Notes: generated by a model not told the origin, from the letters alone. Counted from the first letter of the stretch, positions 34,740 through 46,444 are shown. The stretch is 64,000 bases of DNA from Odobenus rosmarus divergens (GCF_000321225.1 NW_004450664.1:2044904-2108903), one strand, 5' to 3'. Made by a program: numbers and translations.

Positions 34740-34910
34740 TCTCTGTCCCCTTTCTCTGTTCTGTTTTCTTAACAGCAATGTCAGCATCTAACATGATAAC
34801 TCCTTATTCATAGTTTCAGAGTCTTCTCAAATAGAATATAAACCCCGCAGGAGATTAGGGGCTTGTTGTGTTTGCTCAAGTCTGGTGCATTAACACATAC
34901 AATGACTCTT
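34740..34910 (+). repeat. L2 LINE 3' end fragment
   Basis: 'aatagaatataaaccccgca', 'ggagattaggggcttgttgt' and 'tggtgcattaacacatacaa' follow the L2 order (tagaatgtaagctccatgagggcaggg...tgcctggcacatag). Confidence 0.55.
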
Positions 34911-36119
34911 TCTTGCATGTTTCTCTCATTTTTTTTTTTTTTTCATTCAAAGCCTGATTGTGAGCCATTCCTATACAGAGTAAAGAGATCCTCTTCTTTG
35001 TTTTTGCTGAAATCAGAGCAAGTGGCCTGGGATAAGCAGAGGACAGCCTGGGGGCTTGGGGAAGGAAGGAAGACCCGAGGTGACGTCCTCAGTGGGAAGG
35101 AGCCTTGATCCCCGAGCGGCCCAGGACGGGATGAGAAGCTTCCCTCTGTCCCGATGGCAAGTGGGCGGCAGCTGGGGTCAGGGCAGAGGCTGAAGCCTTG
35201 GCCAAACACTTGCAGAATAGGAAATTAATGTTTGAATTCTCTGAACCTAGTTTTCTTTGTGGGCAGCAGCTGCGGCACATTTTAATTTGCATGTGAATGA
35301 ACTACTTCTAAAAACCATCACAAAATCAATTATCCTTTTTTATAGTATCTATGTAAGTCGCCATTTATCAAACCTACCATTAAAGAGAATGGAATTCAAA
35401 ATAACAAACAAACCAGTCCTAAATCTGCTCTTCGACTGGGTAAATATACCACAATTGTCGAATTCTGGGTTTGTTTACTACCAGTATGGAAAGGTGTGGT
35501 ATGACTGCGTGGAAATATTCCCTGGGGTCTCTCCAGGACTCCTCTGAACCCATCCCATGCCCCTCCTACACTCCAGGTCCCTTTTCCCATTCTTCCACCC
35601 TCCTGCTATGAAATGCCATCTTCCGGAACATCTTCCAGAATGGTTCTGCCAATCCTGCTGCTTCAAGGGAGGAGGTCTTGCTCTCAAGCAAGAACGACAG
35701 TCCCCCACCACCTTAGATTGGTCCACAGCCTCTCACCCTTGACTACCACAGGCCCTGAAGTAATGCCCTAATTCCATGGCATTATTGCCGTTTCACACAT
35801 CCAACAGGGTCCTGAAGAAACAGAGTGACAGCAAAATAAACACTGGGAGAAAGGTTAAGAGCATAGGTCAGTGCTAAGTGATCACCATGCACGGGGAGGA
35901 GAGGTAGCAATTCTGCGCAGTTGTGAGCAAGGTGAAGGTCTGCAGGAGGCCAGGCAACAAAATAAATGAGCCACTGGAAAAGTGAGGGCCATCAAGGGAC
36001 TTTGCGTCATTAGATAGTATTATGATATCTACCTGGATTTGAGTGTTTTGGGGCACTTCATCCATGTTTTAAGGAAAATAAGATAATTCTGCCTTCTGGA
36101 GTTGCTACATAAGTAGGGC
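34911..36119. other. Unassigned sequence, no gene seen
   Basis: It contains a T15 run at 34929-34943. The stretch 35220-35350, with a CAGCTG E-box and AT-rich words, is non-repetitive by eye. Short frames on both strands have no recognisable domain. Confidence 0.45.
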
Positions 36120-36240
36120 CAACTGACTGTTGCTCCACTTCTGTCCCTCATTAGCTTTGTAATGTTGAAGAAGCTACAGAGCTCTGTTAGTGCTTCGTTT
36201 GCTCAGCTGTAATGGAATGGCCTTTACATGGCACACTTTC
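36120..36240 (+). repeat. Possible MIR-type SINE fragment
   Basis: 'ctccacttctgtccctcatt', 'agctttgtaatgttgaagaa' and 'tgctcagctgtaatggaatg' fit the MIR core to 3' order, but with many differences. Confidence 0.45.
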
Positions 36241-36339
36241 AAGAGATCTCCAGTTTTCACATTTTACGGTAGAGTGGATGTAAACATAGCTTCAATTCTT
36301 CCCTTTCTGGTACAGCGCATCGTTACAGTTCTTCCCACC

Positions 36340-36735
36340 AATAAGCTCAGTCTAATTCCCTACTCTTGCATCTGGGCTCACCTTGGGGCTTGCTTTGACC
36401 AACACAATGGAGAAAGTGGTGGAGTGCTCGGTCCAAACCTAGACCCCAAGAGAATCTGCATGCATTTGCTTTCTCCCCTTCATGTCAGAACACCAGGCTG
36501 GCCTCCTGGAGTATGAGAGACCTCATGGAGCAGAGCCCTATCAGCCCAGCCAGGCCACCCTAAAGCAAGTAGCTGATACAGTCAAGGCCCCTGCCAATCA
36601 CAGATGCAGGAGAGAGCCTATAGTTAGGAACCCCCAGGTGGCTACTGACTCTAAGAGACACAAATGAGTAGCTAAGTCACTAAGTTTAGAATTGATTGTG
36701 CAACCATACCTAGCTGATATAGATGATAAGCATTC
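36340..36735 (+). mobile_element. MaLR-like LTR, diverged
   Basis: 'gcttgctttgaccaacacaa', 'atgagagacctcatggagca', 'cagccaggccaccctaaagc', 'gtcactaagtttagaattga' and 'caaccatacctagctgatat' follow an LTR type that ends 'gccactaagttttggggtgg...cagcaatagataactgg'. It lies about 1.4 kb before the ERV-L primer-binding-like site but is not contiguous with it. Confidence 0.55.
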
Positions 36736-38103
36736 CTGAGATTAGTTGGTGTGTAGTTAGGCTACATTTTGGTTTCAAAGAGGAATTCCCTTACTCTGAA
36801 ATTAACACCTATCCTTTCAGATTTGAAATATGTCTTAACTCTATTCATCAAATGGAAAGCTAGATACATCTTTGTTCTTCTAATATGCTACTAGGTAGTT
36901 CCTATCCTAAGTTTGAGCATTTTAAGGAATTGGAATAATGGATATTTGATTGTAAATCAAACATTGTAAATCACACATTCTGACCTTTAGTCCAGCTATT
37001 AGCCCAAACATCACAGAAAATTTCTAGGCATTTGGAGCAAATTTCGGAGAATTGCTTGCAATGCTGCCTATTACTGCAAGTACTAGGTGAATTTCTCCTG
37101 CTCTGAATAAATTTGGTTGAATTTCATGATTGGAAAGGAACTAAGCCGGGTTCACTTACCCATGGTGACATCAAAGATCATGGTGCCAACATTATTATTT
37201 GAATGATGACTTCGTTGCATTTATAAAAATGATGCATACTCACTATAAAACACTCAAGGAATTCAGAAAAGTATAAAGAAATTCACAAATCACCTCGAGT
37301 CCTCAAAAACACTAGTGTTGTCATTTTGTGAATATCATTTCAGATATTTCCCTATTCAGATATATAAATAGAAGGATGAGGAGGAAGTTAGAGATTTCCA
37401 ACTATAGGTTCAGACCATACGTATTTTTTTTTAATTTTAAAAGTGTTACATTTAATAATCTTTGATTTTATTAAGAGGAAAAAAGTTAAGGAAGAGTTCA
37501 AATTCAGATAAATATTCATTTTATTCAAATCCCCAGGAAGATTAGGGGATCAGCTACCTCTTATGCACCACTCAGATCTTTGTGGCCTCACTTATGCCCT
37601 GTTGCAGTTTTGCATTGGCTAGGATCAGTATCAGAAAGAAATAACCTGACAGTGTGTCACTACTTGCCATGTTGTGCATTTCAACTCCCAGTCTGAGGAT
37701 CCTCTGTGGATGTCCCCGTATGATCCTACTTGGCACATATGTGACCCAAAAGTGCAGGGAAATGAACACTCAGGGGGATTTCCATTTTTGGACAACGGAA
37801 AAAGAAAGCCAATATTAGATGGTTCCTTATTTTCCCACAATCCCCAAACAGGGGTGATCTTGAGATGAAGTTTATATATTTCTTGGGGTCACATTCCTAT
37901 GAATCAGGCAAGAATTCATACTTGGAAATAGACTGCTGGATAACACATTTGTACATTGCCTCCCTCTACCTTGTCTACCTGATCATATTCGTACTTTAGC
38001 TTTCTGGAAGTGTACTTCTTCAGATAGTAATAGTGCATAAGCTCTGACCTCAGGTGTTTTTTGGTTTTTTTGTGTGTTTTTTTAATGCTGGATTCATTCT
38101 ATG
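36736..38103. other. Unassigned AT-rich sequence before an ERV-L remnant
   Basis: No gene is seen. The 5' LTR expected before 38104 is not recognisable here. 37215-37345 ('aaaaatgatgcatactcact', 'gaaaagtataaagaaattca') resembles an old interspersed repeat whose family I cannot name. Confidence 0.4.
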
Positions 38104-40275
38104 ATATTGGTACCAGAAGTGGCCCTAGGTCATGAGGAAAGCCGATGCTCAAAATGGTGTTTTGGTATTTTGGAGCTTATTGATGGCAATAAGGATCTCA
38201 GTGCTGGTGGTAAGTGGAAGAGTGCTCATAATCCCAGGCATGGAGTGGCATCACTGTGGTTAATTGGGATAAGGTATAGGCAGAAGATGAGGCATTGGAA
38301 TGTGTGGGGATTGTAACACATAGTATTGGGGAAATCATGTCTATAAGAATTGTGAAGTGGTCCAGCTTTATTAACAATATTGGAAACATTTCAAAAAGTA
38401 TATAATAGGCCCAGGACATCAAAATGCTAACTTAAGACATGAAGAGGGTCACAGAGATGAAAGCTAAAGCATCTCTGTAGCATTAGACTGGGAAAATGTC
38501 ACCTGTTGTAGTCTTATGACAGAATGGTTGAAATGGTTGAAAATGAGGTCCAGAATCTCACTGTAAAGTGGAAGGGTGCAAAAGAGACCAAATGCACAGC
38601 ACTGAAAAGTCAATGATGGGAAAATAGGGGCAACGTGAGACCCAGGATGATTACGTCTGGATGGATGAGCCTAAGGACCTTTAAATCCTAAATTCTACCT
38701 AACTATTCAGGATGCAAGAGCAGCATCTTCCCTGTTGTCAGAGAAAAGAAGCTTCTCCTTACCTGAAGAATGCAGCATGACTTCACCTGAAGTTTTTATT
38801 AAAACATGCCAATGCCACTCTTCCTACATTTCAGAGCAGTGTTTGTGCTTCCTAGTTTGGATTGTGCTGAGGACTAATAAAGCCCGGAGGTAAGTAGATT
38901 ATACACTAAAAGGGAATATGGGAGCTGGCTAGTTTTCCCAGTAGAAACTGGGGAAATGTACGTGGGAGTGGATCTTGAGGATGTTGAATCACTGTGGGTG
39001 GGATAAATCTGGCGAGGAAAAAAACTGTTGACTTGGGGACACTAGCAACCTACAGGAAACAATGCTCAAGGACATCTGTAGGTCATCTAGTCATCTGTTG
39101 AGATGGCTCCTTGAAGTTGGAAAAGGTAACATCCTACAGTAAATGAGATGAAGATGTTGCTTAGTATTGAAGAAGAGTCAGAATATAAAAGGGAAAGGGA
39201 ACAGTAGGATGGATTTATTACATAAGGCCTGGGAACCTGCCACTAAAAATGTTTCCCAACAGGACCCAGAGGACATTTTTTTTTTCACTAAGGTAATAAG
39301 GAAAGCATTTACAGGAAGGCACTTGGATTTTTCAGAAGCTCTTCCGTGTGGTTGTTCTCATTAAGCAAGAACTGAGGCTGGAAATTGCTGTCGTGAAAGT
39401 GGGCTCCACAGATTGAATGAGGATAACTCTAGAATTGCACAGACCTACTGGAAGCATTTATGGTCAGACGCCAAGTGGATATAGTTACCATAATGGGTAA
39501 GAAGACTGCCTTGACCTTCTAAGATCTCTTAGGGTAGTTAAAAGATTCAAATGTCAAGACAGTACATAGTATTATATCTTAATTGTAGGTCTTAAACCAT
39601 ATCAGGGGCCTAGAAGGAACATGACTGGAAGTTAGGGAAAAGTAAGTCTGGGGTATGTGTGTGGGCCCATGAAATGAATCCAAAGTGTGTGGATCTTTGT
39701 GTCTCACATTAGTACCCACCAGAGAGGGTTCACTGCAGAGAAGCTACTAACACAACTTACTGAACATGATGGTCTGACCTATGGAGGCCAATCAGACTCC
39801 TTCTTCGACTATTGCAGAGCTTGCAAAATGGGCCCATGAATATAGCAGCCATGGTGGCAGAGACAGAGGATTTCAGCTTTGTATGAGAGAATAGCATGGG
39901 CTCCATCTCACTAAGGCAGGTCAAGCTACTGTCACACCTGAATGCCCAAACTGTCAGTAGCTGAGACTAATGCTGACCCCTGAGATGGTAACTTCTTTCC
40001 ATGAGTCATTTGGTGGCAGATGAATTGAATCAGAACCCTTCCATCCTGGAGGTGGCCAGAAATGTGCCTTAATGCTTACTCCAAATACAGGTGTTCCTTT
40101 CCTTCTCTGCCACCAGCACCGCTATTTGAGATTTTACAGACCTCCTGATATGCCAAGCAACCTTACTTACCACAGACCGAGGAAAAGTTTATAGTAAATG
40201 AAATGGAGTGATGAGCATAAGCCAATGGGATCCATTGATCTTTACCATGTATTTGTCACCTAGAAACATCCATAC
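38104..40275 (+). pseudogene. ERV-L-type endogenous retrovirus remnant (leader to integrase, decayed)
   Basis: At 38108-38123 TGGTACCAGAAGTGGC resembles the tRNA-Leu primer-binding site typical of ERV-L (three differences by my reading). At 39829-39960 an integrase zinc-binding region is readable in one frame: Trp-Ala-His-Glu, a second His at 39850-39852, then Cys-Pro-Asn-Cys at 39943-39954. It is broken by TAG stops at 39892-39894 and 39958-39960. Further on (40014-40028) the codon aligned with the first catalytic Asp reads AAT, followed by TGA. Gag and reverse transcriptase are not recognisable between the ends and the span is too short for a whole gag-pol, so internal sequence has been lost. 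Non-functional. Family call from remembered ERV-L patterns. Confidence 0.7.
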
Positions 40276-41319
40276 TTACAGAATGGTAAAGTGCTAACAA
40301 CTCTGTCCACACATCTAACATCCAGATCATTGCATTTTAAATATGATTTCCCATTTAAATCATCACTTATTCCAGGTCTGGAGCAAAGAAAGTTCAAGAT
40401 AAACCTGAAACAATTTTTTGTGCCAGAAAGTAAGGAGGGGCTCAGAGGAAAATAGGGCAAATAGGGCCCCTGATAACACAGGGGCCATCACTGGCCAAAC
40501 CTGGGGACATTTGTTCACTGAGAGAATATTAGTGCATAATCATAACCCACTGAATGAAACAAGAATCTGAGATAATAAGAAGGAAGGGAGGGAGGATGAG
40601 GGAGGGAGGGAAAGCTATTCCTTACAGTGAAATGTCAACTGATTAATGTAGGAGTGACAGAGTTAGGAAATAATCATTTTGTAAACATTGTAGTAAATAT
40701 TAATTTAGTTAAGAATTATCAATGGATACTAAAATTGGTTTGTGAGAATTTGATAAGTCAGAAATATCTGTATCATCTCCAAACATTTATTTAGAAATTA
40801 CACATTAATTACAAAAGGAAAAATCAGTCACATTATATGGGAAAGACCTGGCAGACACCACCCTTGCCAAGTGTGCAAAGTTAACATCTCTAATAATAGA
40901 ACAAGCTAAGAGAGCACATGATGTAGTTCCTAATGTGATGTAATGGGAAGGATACATGTCTCTTATGTTGCTGTTTTCCCAAAATTAGATAACTTGAATC
41001 TACTAGTTTATTGATTAGATATGTAATGATATATTTTGTGTTCTCATTTTCCTTCCTTAGCTCTATAATCTTCCTTTTCATCATATTTTTATAATTTAAT
41101 CTATCATTTAATTACTTAATCTATACATTTGATCACTTAATCTGTGATTTTTAAATTTTATTGACTTTCTATTAAGTCAAAATTTTGTTTTATTAAATAT
41201 TTCTGTTTTCTATTTCTATGTTTTATTATACCCCTATAGCTATCATTATTCCTACAATATCTGCTCTGGACTACAGTTTTTCTCCAGCATTAATTCCTCC
41301 CCCCCGCCTCCAGGAATCT
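40276..41319. other. Unassigned AT-rich sequence, no gene seen
   Basis: Apart from a GGGA-rich simple tract at 40581-40613 nothing is recognisable. 41080-41250 is very AT-rich. Confidence 0.45.
40581..40613 (+). repeat. (GGGA)n simple tract
   Basis: Imperfect GGGA/GGAA units interrupted by ATGA. Confidence 0.8.
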
Positions 41320-41767
41320 ATTATTTTTATTTTATTTTTTCAACTTTTTATTTAAATTCCAGTTAGTTAACATACAGTGTAACAGTAGTTTCAGGGATAG
41401 AATTAGTGATTCATCGCTTACATATAACACCCAGTGCTCATTACAAGTGCCCTCCTTAATGCCCATCATCCACTTAGCCCATCCCCCCACCCACCTCCCC
41501 TCCAGAAACCCTCAGTGTGTTCTCTATTATTAACAGTCTGTTTTATGCTTTGCCTCTCTCTTTTTTTCTGCATATGATCATCTGTTTTCTTTCTTAAATT
41601 CCACATATCGGTGAAATCATATTGTATTTGTCTCTCTCTGACTGACTTATTTTGCTTAGCATTATACTCTCTAGCACCATCCATGTCATTGCAAATGGCA
41701 AGATGAATGGATAAAGAAGATGTGGTATATATACATATAATGGAATATTCGTCAGTCATAAAAAAGA
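41320..41767 (-). mobile_element. Carnivore L1 3' end with inverted 5' segment
   Basis: 41320-41702 is a minus-strand L1 3' end: T-rich tail, 'caactttttatttaaattcc', 'gttagttaacatacagtgta', 'ataacacccagtgctcatta', 'tagcaccatccatgtcattg'. At 41703 it switches to plus-strand L1 sequence 'atgaatggataaagaagatg' ... 'cagtcataaaaaagaat', which is the part of the element that should lie immediately upstream. This is a 5' inversion as made by twin priming. Confidence 0.88.
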
Positions 41768-43902
41768 ATTAATTCCTTTTCTCTTTTATAGGCTGTGATC
41801 CTTTATTTGCCATGATTCCTTCCTCTTCCTCCTCCCCTTGCTCCTTCTCTCAGTCTCTCTCCTTTGTTTTGACTATAGTTTGTTTGCTGAATTCAGATGA
41901 CAATATTTGTTTTCATTTTCTGCAAACTTAATATGGGTCACTTTGTCCAAAACTTTCTAAGGGTCTGACATGGTGTACATGAATAAGCCCTGACAGTTTT
42001 TACCTTAAATAGGACCAGATCTATTCTCAACAAACAAAAGTCCAGGACCAGATGTTTTCACAGGCAAATTCTACCAAACATTTAAAGAAGAGTTAATACC
42101 TATTCTTCTCAAACTATTCCAGAAAACAGAAAAGGAAGGAAAACTTCAAATTCATTCTATGAGGCCACTATTACCCTGATACTAAAACCAGATAAAGAAA
42201 ACCAAAAAAAAAGAGCAAGAACTACAGGCCAATATCCTTGATGAACGTAGATGTAAAAATCCTCAACAAAATATTAGCAAACCAAATCCAACAATACCTT
42301 AAAAAATCATTCACCATGATCAAGTGAGATTTATTCCTGGGACACAAGGTGGTTTTATATTTGCAAATCAATCAACATGATACATCACATCAATAAGAGA
42401 AAAGATAAAAACCATATGATCATTGCAGTAGATACAGAAAAAGCATTTGACAAAGTACAACATCCGTTCATGATAAAAGCCCCCAACAAAGTAGGTTTAC
42501 AGGGAACATATCTCAACATCATAAAGGGTATATATGAAAAATATCATACTCAATGGGGAAAAACTGAGAGCCTTTCCCCTAAGGTCAGGAACAGGACAAG
42601 GATGTCCACTTTCACCACTTTTATTTGAGATAGTACTGTAAATCCTAGCCTCAGCTGTCAGACAACAACAAGAAATAAAAGGCATCCAAATCAGCAAGGA
42701 AGAAGTAAAACTCACTATTTGCAGATGACATGATACTATACATTGAAAAGCCTAAAGACTCCACCAGACAGTTACTAGAACTGATAAATGAATTCAGGAA
42801 GGTTGCAGGATACAAAATCAATATACAGAAATCTGTTTATTTATATACAGAATCAATATACAGAAATAGTTTATGCTATACACTAATAATGAGGCAGCAG
42901 AAAGAGAAACTAAGAAAATAATCCTATTTACAATGCACCAAAAATAACAGAATACCTAGGAATAAACTTAACCAAAGAGGTGAAAGACCTGTACTCTAAA
43001 AACTATAAAACACTGAGGAAAAAAAGTGAAGATGACACAAAGAAATGGAAAGACATCCCATGTTCGTGGATTGGAAGAAAAAATATTGTTAAGATGTCTA
43101 TTCTATCCAAAGCAATCTACACTTTTAATTCAAACCCTGTCAAGATACCAACAACATTTTTTTTTACGGAACTAGAACAAACAACCCTAAAATTTGTATG
43201 GAACCTTAAAAGACCCCAAATAGCCAAAGCAATCCTGAAAAAGCAAAAATAAACTACTGGGACTACATCAAAATAAAGAACATCTGCATAGTGAAGGAAA
43301 CAACCAACAAAACTAAAACATAACCTACAGAATGGGAGGAGATATTTGCAAATGACATATCTGATAAAGGGTTAGTATCAAAATAGATAAAGAACGATGC
43401 AACTCAACACCCAAAAAACAAATAATCCAATTTAAAAATGGGCAGAAGGCATGGACAGACATATCTCCAAAGAAGACGTCCCGATGGCCAACAGACACAT
43501 GAAAATATGCTCAACATCTCTCATCATCAGGAAAAGGCAAATCAAAACCACAATGAGATACTACCTCACATCTGTCAGAATGGCTAAAATAAAAAACTCA
43601 ATTAACAACAAGTGTTGGAGAGGATGTGGAGAAAAAGGATCCCTCGTGCACTGTTGGTGGGGTGCAGCCATTATGGAAACCTGTGTGGAGGTTCCTCAAA
43701 AAGTTAAAAATGGAACTACCCTATGATCTAGGAATTGCACTACTAGGTATTTACCCAAAGAATATGAAAACCCTAATTTGAAGGGATATATGCACCCCTA
43801 TACTTATTGCAGCATTATCTACAATAGCCAAATTATGGAAGCTGCTCAAGTGTCCCTTGATTGATGAATGGATAAAGACGATGTGAGATATATAGATGGA
43901 TA

Positions 43903-43961
43903 TAGATACATATACATACATATATATATACATACATACATACATGCATGCATACATACAA
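43903..43961 (+). repeat. (CATA)n microsatellite within L1
   Basis: TACA/CATA units with TA and ATGC interruptions lie inside the L1, where the ordinary element reads straight from 'gatgtggtatata' to 'caatggaatattactcagcc'. Confidence 0.85.
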
Positions 43962-44109
43962 TGGAATATTACTCAGCCCTAAAAAAGAATGAAATCTTAC
44001 CATTTGCAATGACGTGGATGGAACTAGAGGGTATTATGCTAAGTGAAATCAGTCAGAGAAAGACAAATACCATAGGATCTCACTCACATGTGGAATTTAA
44101 GAAACAAAA

Positions 44110-44280
44110 CAGGGTGCTTGGGTGGTGCAGTCGGTTAAGCACCTGCCTTCGGCTCGGGTAGTGGTCCCAGGGTCCTGGGATCAAGTCCCACGTTGGGCTC
44201 CTTGCTCTGTAGGGAGCCTGCTTCTCCCTCTCTCTCTGTATCTCATGAATAAATAAATAAAATCTTTAAAAGAAAAAAAA
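44110..44280 (+). mobile_element. Carnivore SINE inserted in L1 3' UTR
   Basis: The head 'gggtgcttgggtggtgcagt' is followed by 'gggatcaagtccc', a CT tract and tail 'aataaataaataaaatcttt'. The L1 resumes at about 44281. 'gaaacaaaa' (44101-44109) and 'gaaccaaaa' (44281-44289) are the likely duplicated target. Confidence 0.92.
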
Positions 44281-44539
44281 GAACCAAAAAAATGAACAAG
44301 GGGAAAAAAGAGAGTGACACAGACCAAGACACAGACTCTTAACTTTAGAGAACACACTGCTGGTCACCAGAGGGGAGGGGGTCGGGGGACGGGGGAAACA
44401 GGTGGTGGGGATGAAGGAGGGCACTTGTTCTGATGAGTGCAGGGTGATGTATGGACGTGTCAAATCACTGTATTATACACACGAATATAACACTGTGTGT
44501 TAGTTTTACTGGAATTAAAATTTAAAAAGAGAAAAAAAT

Positions 44540-45270
44540 TGTTCCAGATCCCCTTCCACTTCCAACAAACTATAGTTAAAGGCTGAGTATAGCTCCCCAG
44601 CTACCTTCTTCTATAGCCTGAAGGCTCTGGTGTGGGGGAATGTATGGTTTCACTCTCTCATCCCTCAGACCGACAAGGACCTCCTTGAGCAAACTGTCGA
44701 CAGACTTCTCCGACCCTCTTTTCAAGGAGGACTTGTCCTTGGCCCTGTCATCAGCCTGCACAGCCCAGTTGTAGCAAGAATCCTGCCGGGCGCCTGGGTG
44801 GCTCAGATGGTTAAGCGTCTGCCTTCAGCTCAGGTCATGATCCCAGGGTCCTGGGATCGAGTCCCACATCAGGCTCCCTGCTCCTTGGGAGCCTGCTTCT
44901 CTCTCTGCCTCTCTCTCTCTCTCTCTCTGTCTCTCATGAATAAATAAATAAAAAATCAAAAAAAAAAAAAAAAGAATCCTGCCAAGTCAGTTTAGCGAGA
45001 ATCCCACATCCTTGACACCTGATCAAGGTCCGCACTCCCCACCCTCGATGTCTAAGTCCTTCACTGCCTTCAGCAAGTTTCCTGTTAGGTCAATTTAGCA
45101 AGAATCCCCCTACCTTTGATGTCTCCCTTAATGATTTTCCATCCCCCGCCCTGCCCTGCTCCTTGGCTGTAAATCCCCACACGTCATTGTGTGTTTGGAG
45201 TTGAACACAATCCCTCTGTAGTGCAATGGTCTAGAATAGTCTTCCTTACACTTACATCTTCTTTAACAAG
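44540..45270 (+). mobile_element. ERV1-like LTR with tandem U3 motifs, interrupted by a SINE
   Basis: The right part reads 'ccttggctgtaaatccccac' (TATA position), 'gtttggagttgaacacaatc', 'gtgcaatggtctagaatagt' (degraded poly(A) signal) and 'cttccttacacttac', the order of an ERV class I LTR. A motif of the type 'tttagcaagaatccc' occurs about three times (near 44773, 44989 and 45093), as in U3 repeats. No internal retroviral genes adjoin it. Confidence 0.6.
44788..44971 (+). mobile_element. Carnivore tRNA-derived SINE (SINEC type)
   Basis: The head 'gggcgcctgggtggctcaga' is followed by 'gggatcgagtcccacatcag', a long CT tract and an (AAAT)n tail ending in a run of A. AAGAATCCTGCC flanks it at 44776-44787 and 44972-44983. 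Confidence 0.96.
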
Positions 45271-45284
45271 ACACATTATTTATT

Positions 45285-45428
45285 TGACTGTTTATTAGTG
45301 TGTGCCCACACCTGCTGGCAGATCGTCTGCTCCGTGGAGGAAGGGGGTTCATGCTGGGCCCTGCAACGGCGCCTGAGACGAGCTCAGTTAACACTTGCTG
45401 AATTAACGAATGAGTAAATGAGTGTTAG
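45285..45428 (+). repeat. L2 LINE 3' end
   Basis: 'agatcgtctgctccgtggag', 'catgctgggccctgcaacgg', 'cgcctgagacgagctcagtt' and 'aacacttgctgaattaacga' with 'atgagtaaatg' match the L2 3' terminus, including the characteristic 'tgttgaatgaatgaa' ending. Confidence 0.75.
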
Positions 45429-46444
45429 AACTTAAGTTACTTTATTTTCCTGAAACTGTGGTATATCCTACTCTTTCAAAGCTGAGAAATAGTGAGATGA
45501 TCCAAATGAATACCTCTAAATGGTGCTTAAAGTTAGTATTCAATAAGTGTTCAATCTCAAAAATAATAATGATAAAGAGCCTTGTTCTTCCAGCTCAAAT
45601 CAGAGTTCTGCAAAGTGGCATGTCATGGGTCCCTTCTCTCGTCTCCAGCTGTCCCAGCAGTAAGCTGAGTTCTAATCTTCCCCTTGAGCTTTTTTAAAGG
45701 GCTGCTCCAAATCGTAAGTGATTAGGGAGAATTTTTAAGATTTCTGACTGACCATTCCCCATTTCTGCTCCTGAGGCAAGGACGGGGGCAAGACGAGGGG
45801 CTACAGTGAGCCCCATTTAATCTGTTTATTGTTTTTCTTGTTGATTACACTTATTTATGCACACTCGAGAGAGGGAGGTGGTGTGGCCCGGCTTCACTCT
45901 GCCCTCTTCAGTAGGACTTGTGAGAATTCTTTGGTGCGTGCTATCACGTTGATTAGCTCAAGGGACTCGTTGCTGTGAGAAACTCCTAGGACAACCAACC
46001 TGGCATGTGGGCACCATGTCGTCTGCCCCGTGCTCTGGGCGCCGCCCCGGGCGCACAGAGGTGACTGAGATACCCTGTCCGGTGTGTGCACATGGGGCTA
46101 CAGTCACTGTCACGGCAAAGTCTGTCCAGGCGGCAGGAGGGAGCGGATGTGGGTTCTGTGGGGTCTGGACATCAGGCTGCTGGGCGGTGAGGCCAGGCCT
46201 TGGCTCCTGGCAGAGCCGAGTTCTAGCCTCGTGCCCGGGGGACTGCTTGTCTGCGGAGCCTGGGCCCCGACAAGGATGCAGGACAGCGCGCCCTGCAGGT
46301 CTTTCTCTCTTTGTGACCACAAGCAGTTCCTTCCGGAAACAGACACTGAATCTTTCTAAAATCTTCAGGACAGCGCGCTGGGAAAGCGGTAATGCTGTTA
46401 GGGCAGGGGAAAGGCTAGTGTGTTTATGCTGTCCGTAGGGCTAT
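45429..46444. other. Unassigned sequence, no gene supported
   Basis: 45990-46390 is GC-rich with frames of 78-143 codons open on both strands, none recognisable. No repeat is identified. Confidence 0.4.

Larger units (their letters stand above)
42028..44530 (+). mobile_element. 5'-truncated L1 LINE (ORF2 reverse transcriptase to 3' UTR), defective
   Basis: It starts inside ORF2 ('aaaagtccaggaccagatgt'). The reverse transcriptase motif Asp-Thr-Glu-Lys-Ala-Phe-Asp-Lys is readable near 42434-42457, and the catalytic Phe-Ala-Asp-Asp at 42718-42729. Frames are broken by shifts. Near 43245 the sequence jumps from 'gccaaagcaatcctgaaaaa' to 'aataaactactgggactaca', omitting several hundred bases normally present. 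The ORF2 C-terminal region (43451-43726) and 3' UTR follow, with a SINE at 44110 and the tail near 44515-44530. No intact ORF. Confidence 0.93.

Noticed and set aside
38104..40275. Possible domesticated retroviral gene
   Set aside because: In-frame stops, a changed catalytic codon and missing internal parts argue against any preserved reading frame.
43903..43961. Regular CATA repeats that might suggest an array with spacers
   Set aside because: This is a simple microsatellite inside an L1. No repeat-spacer structure exists here or elsewhere in the window, so no CRISPR-like array.
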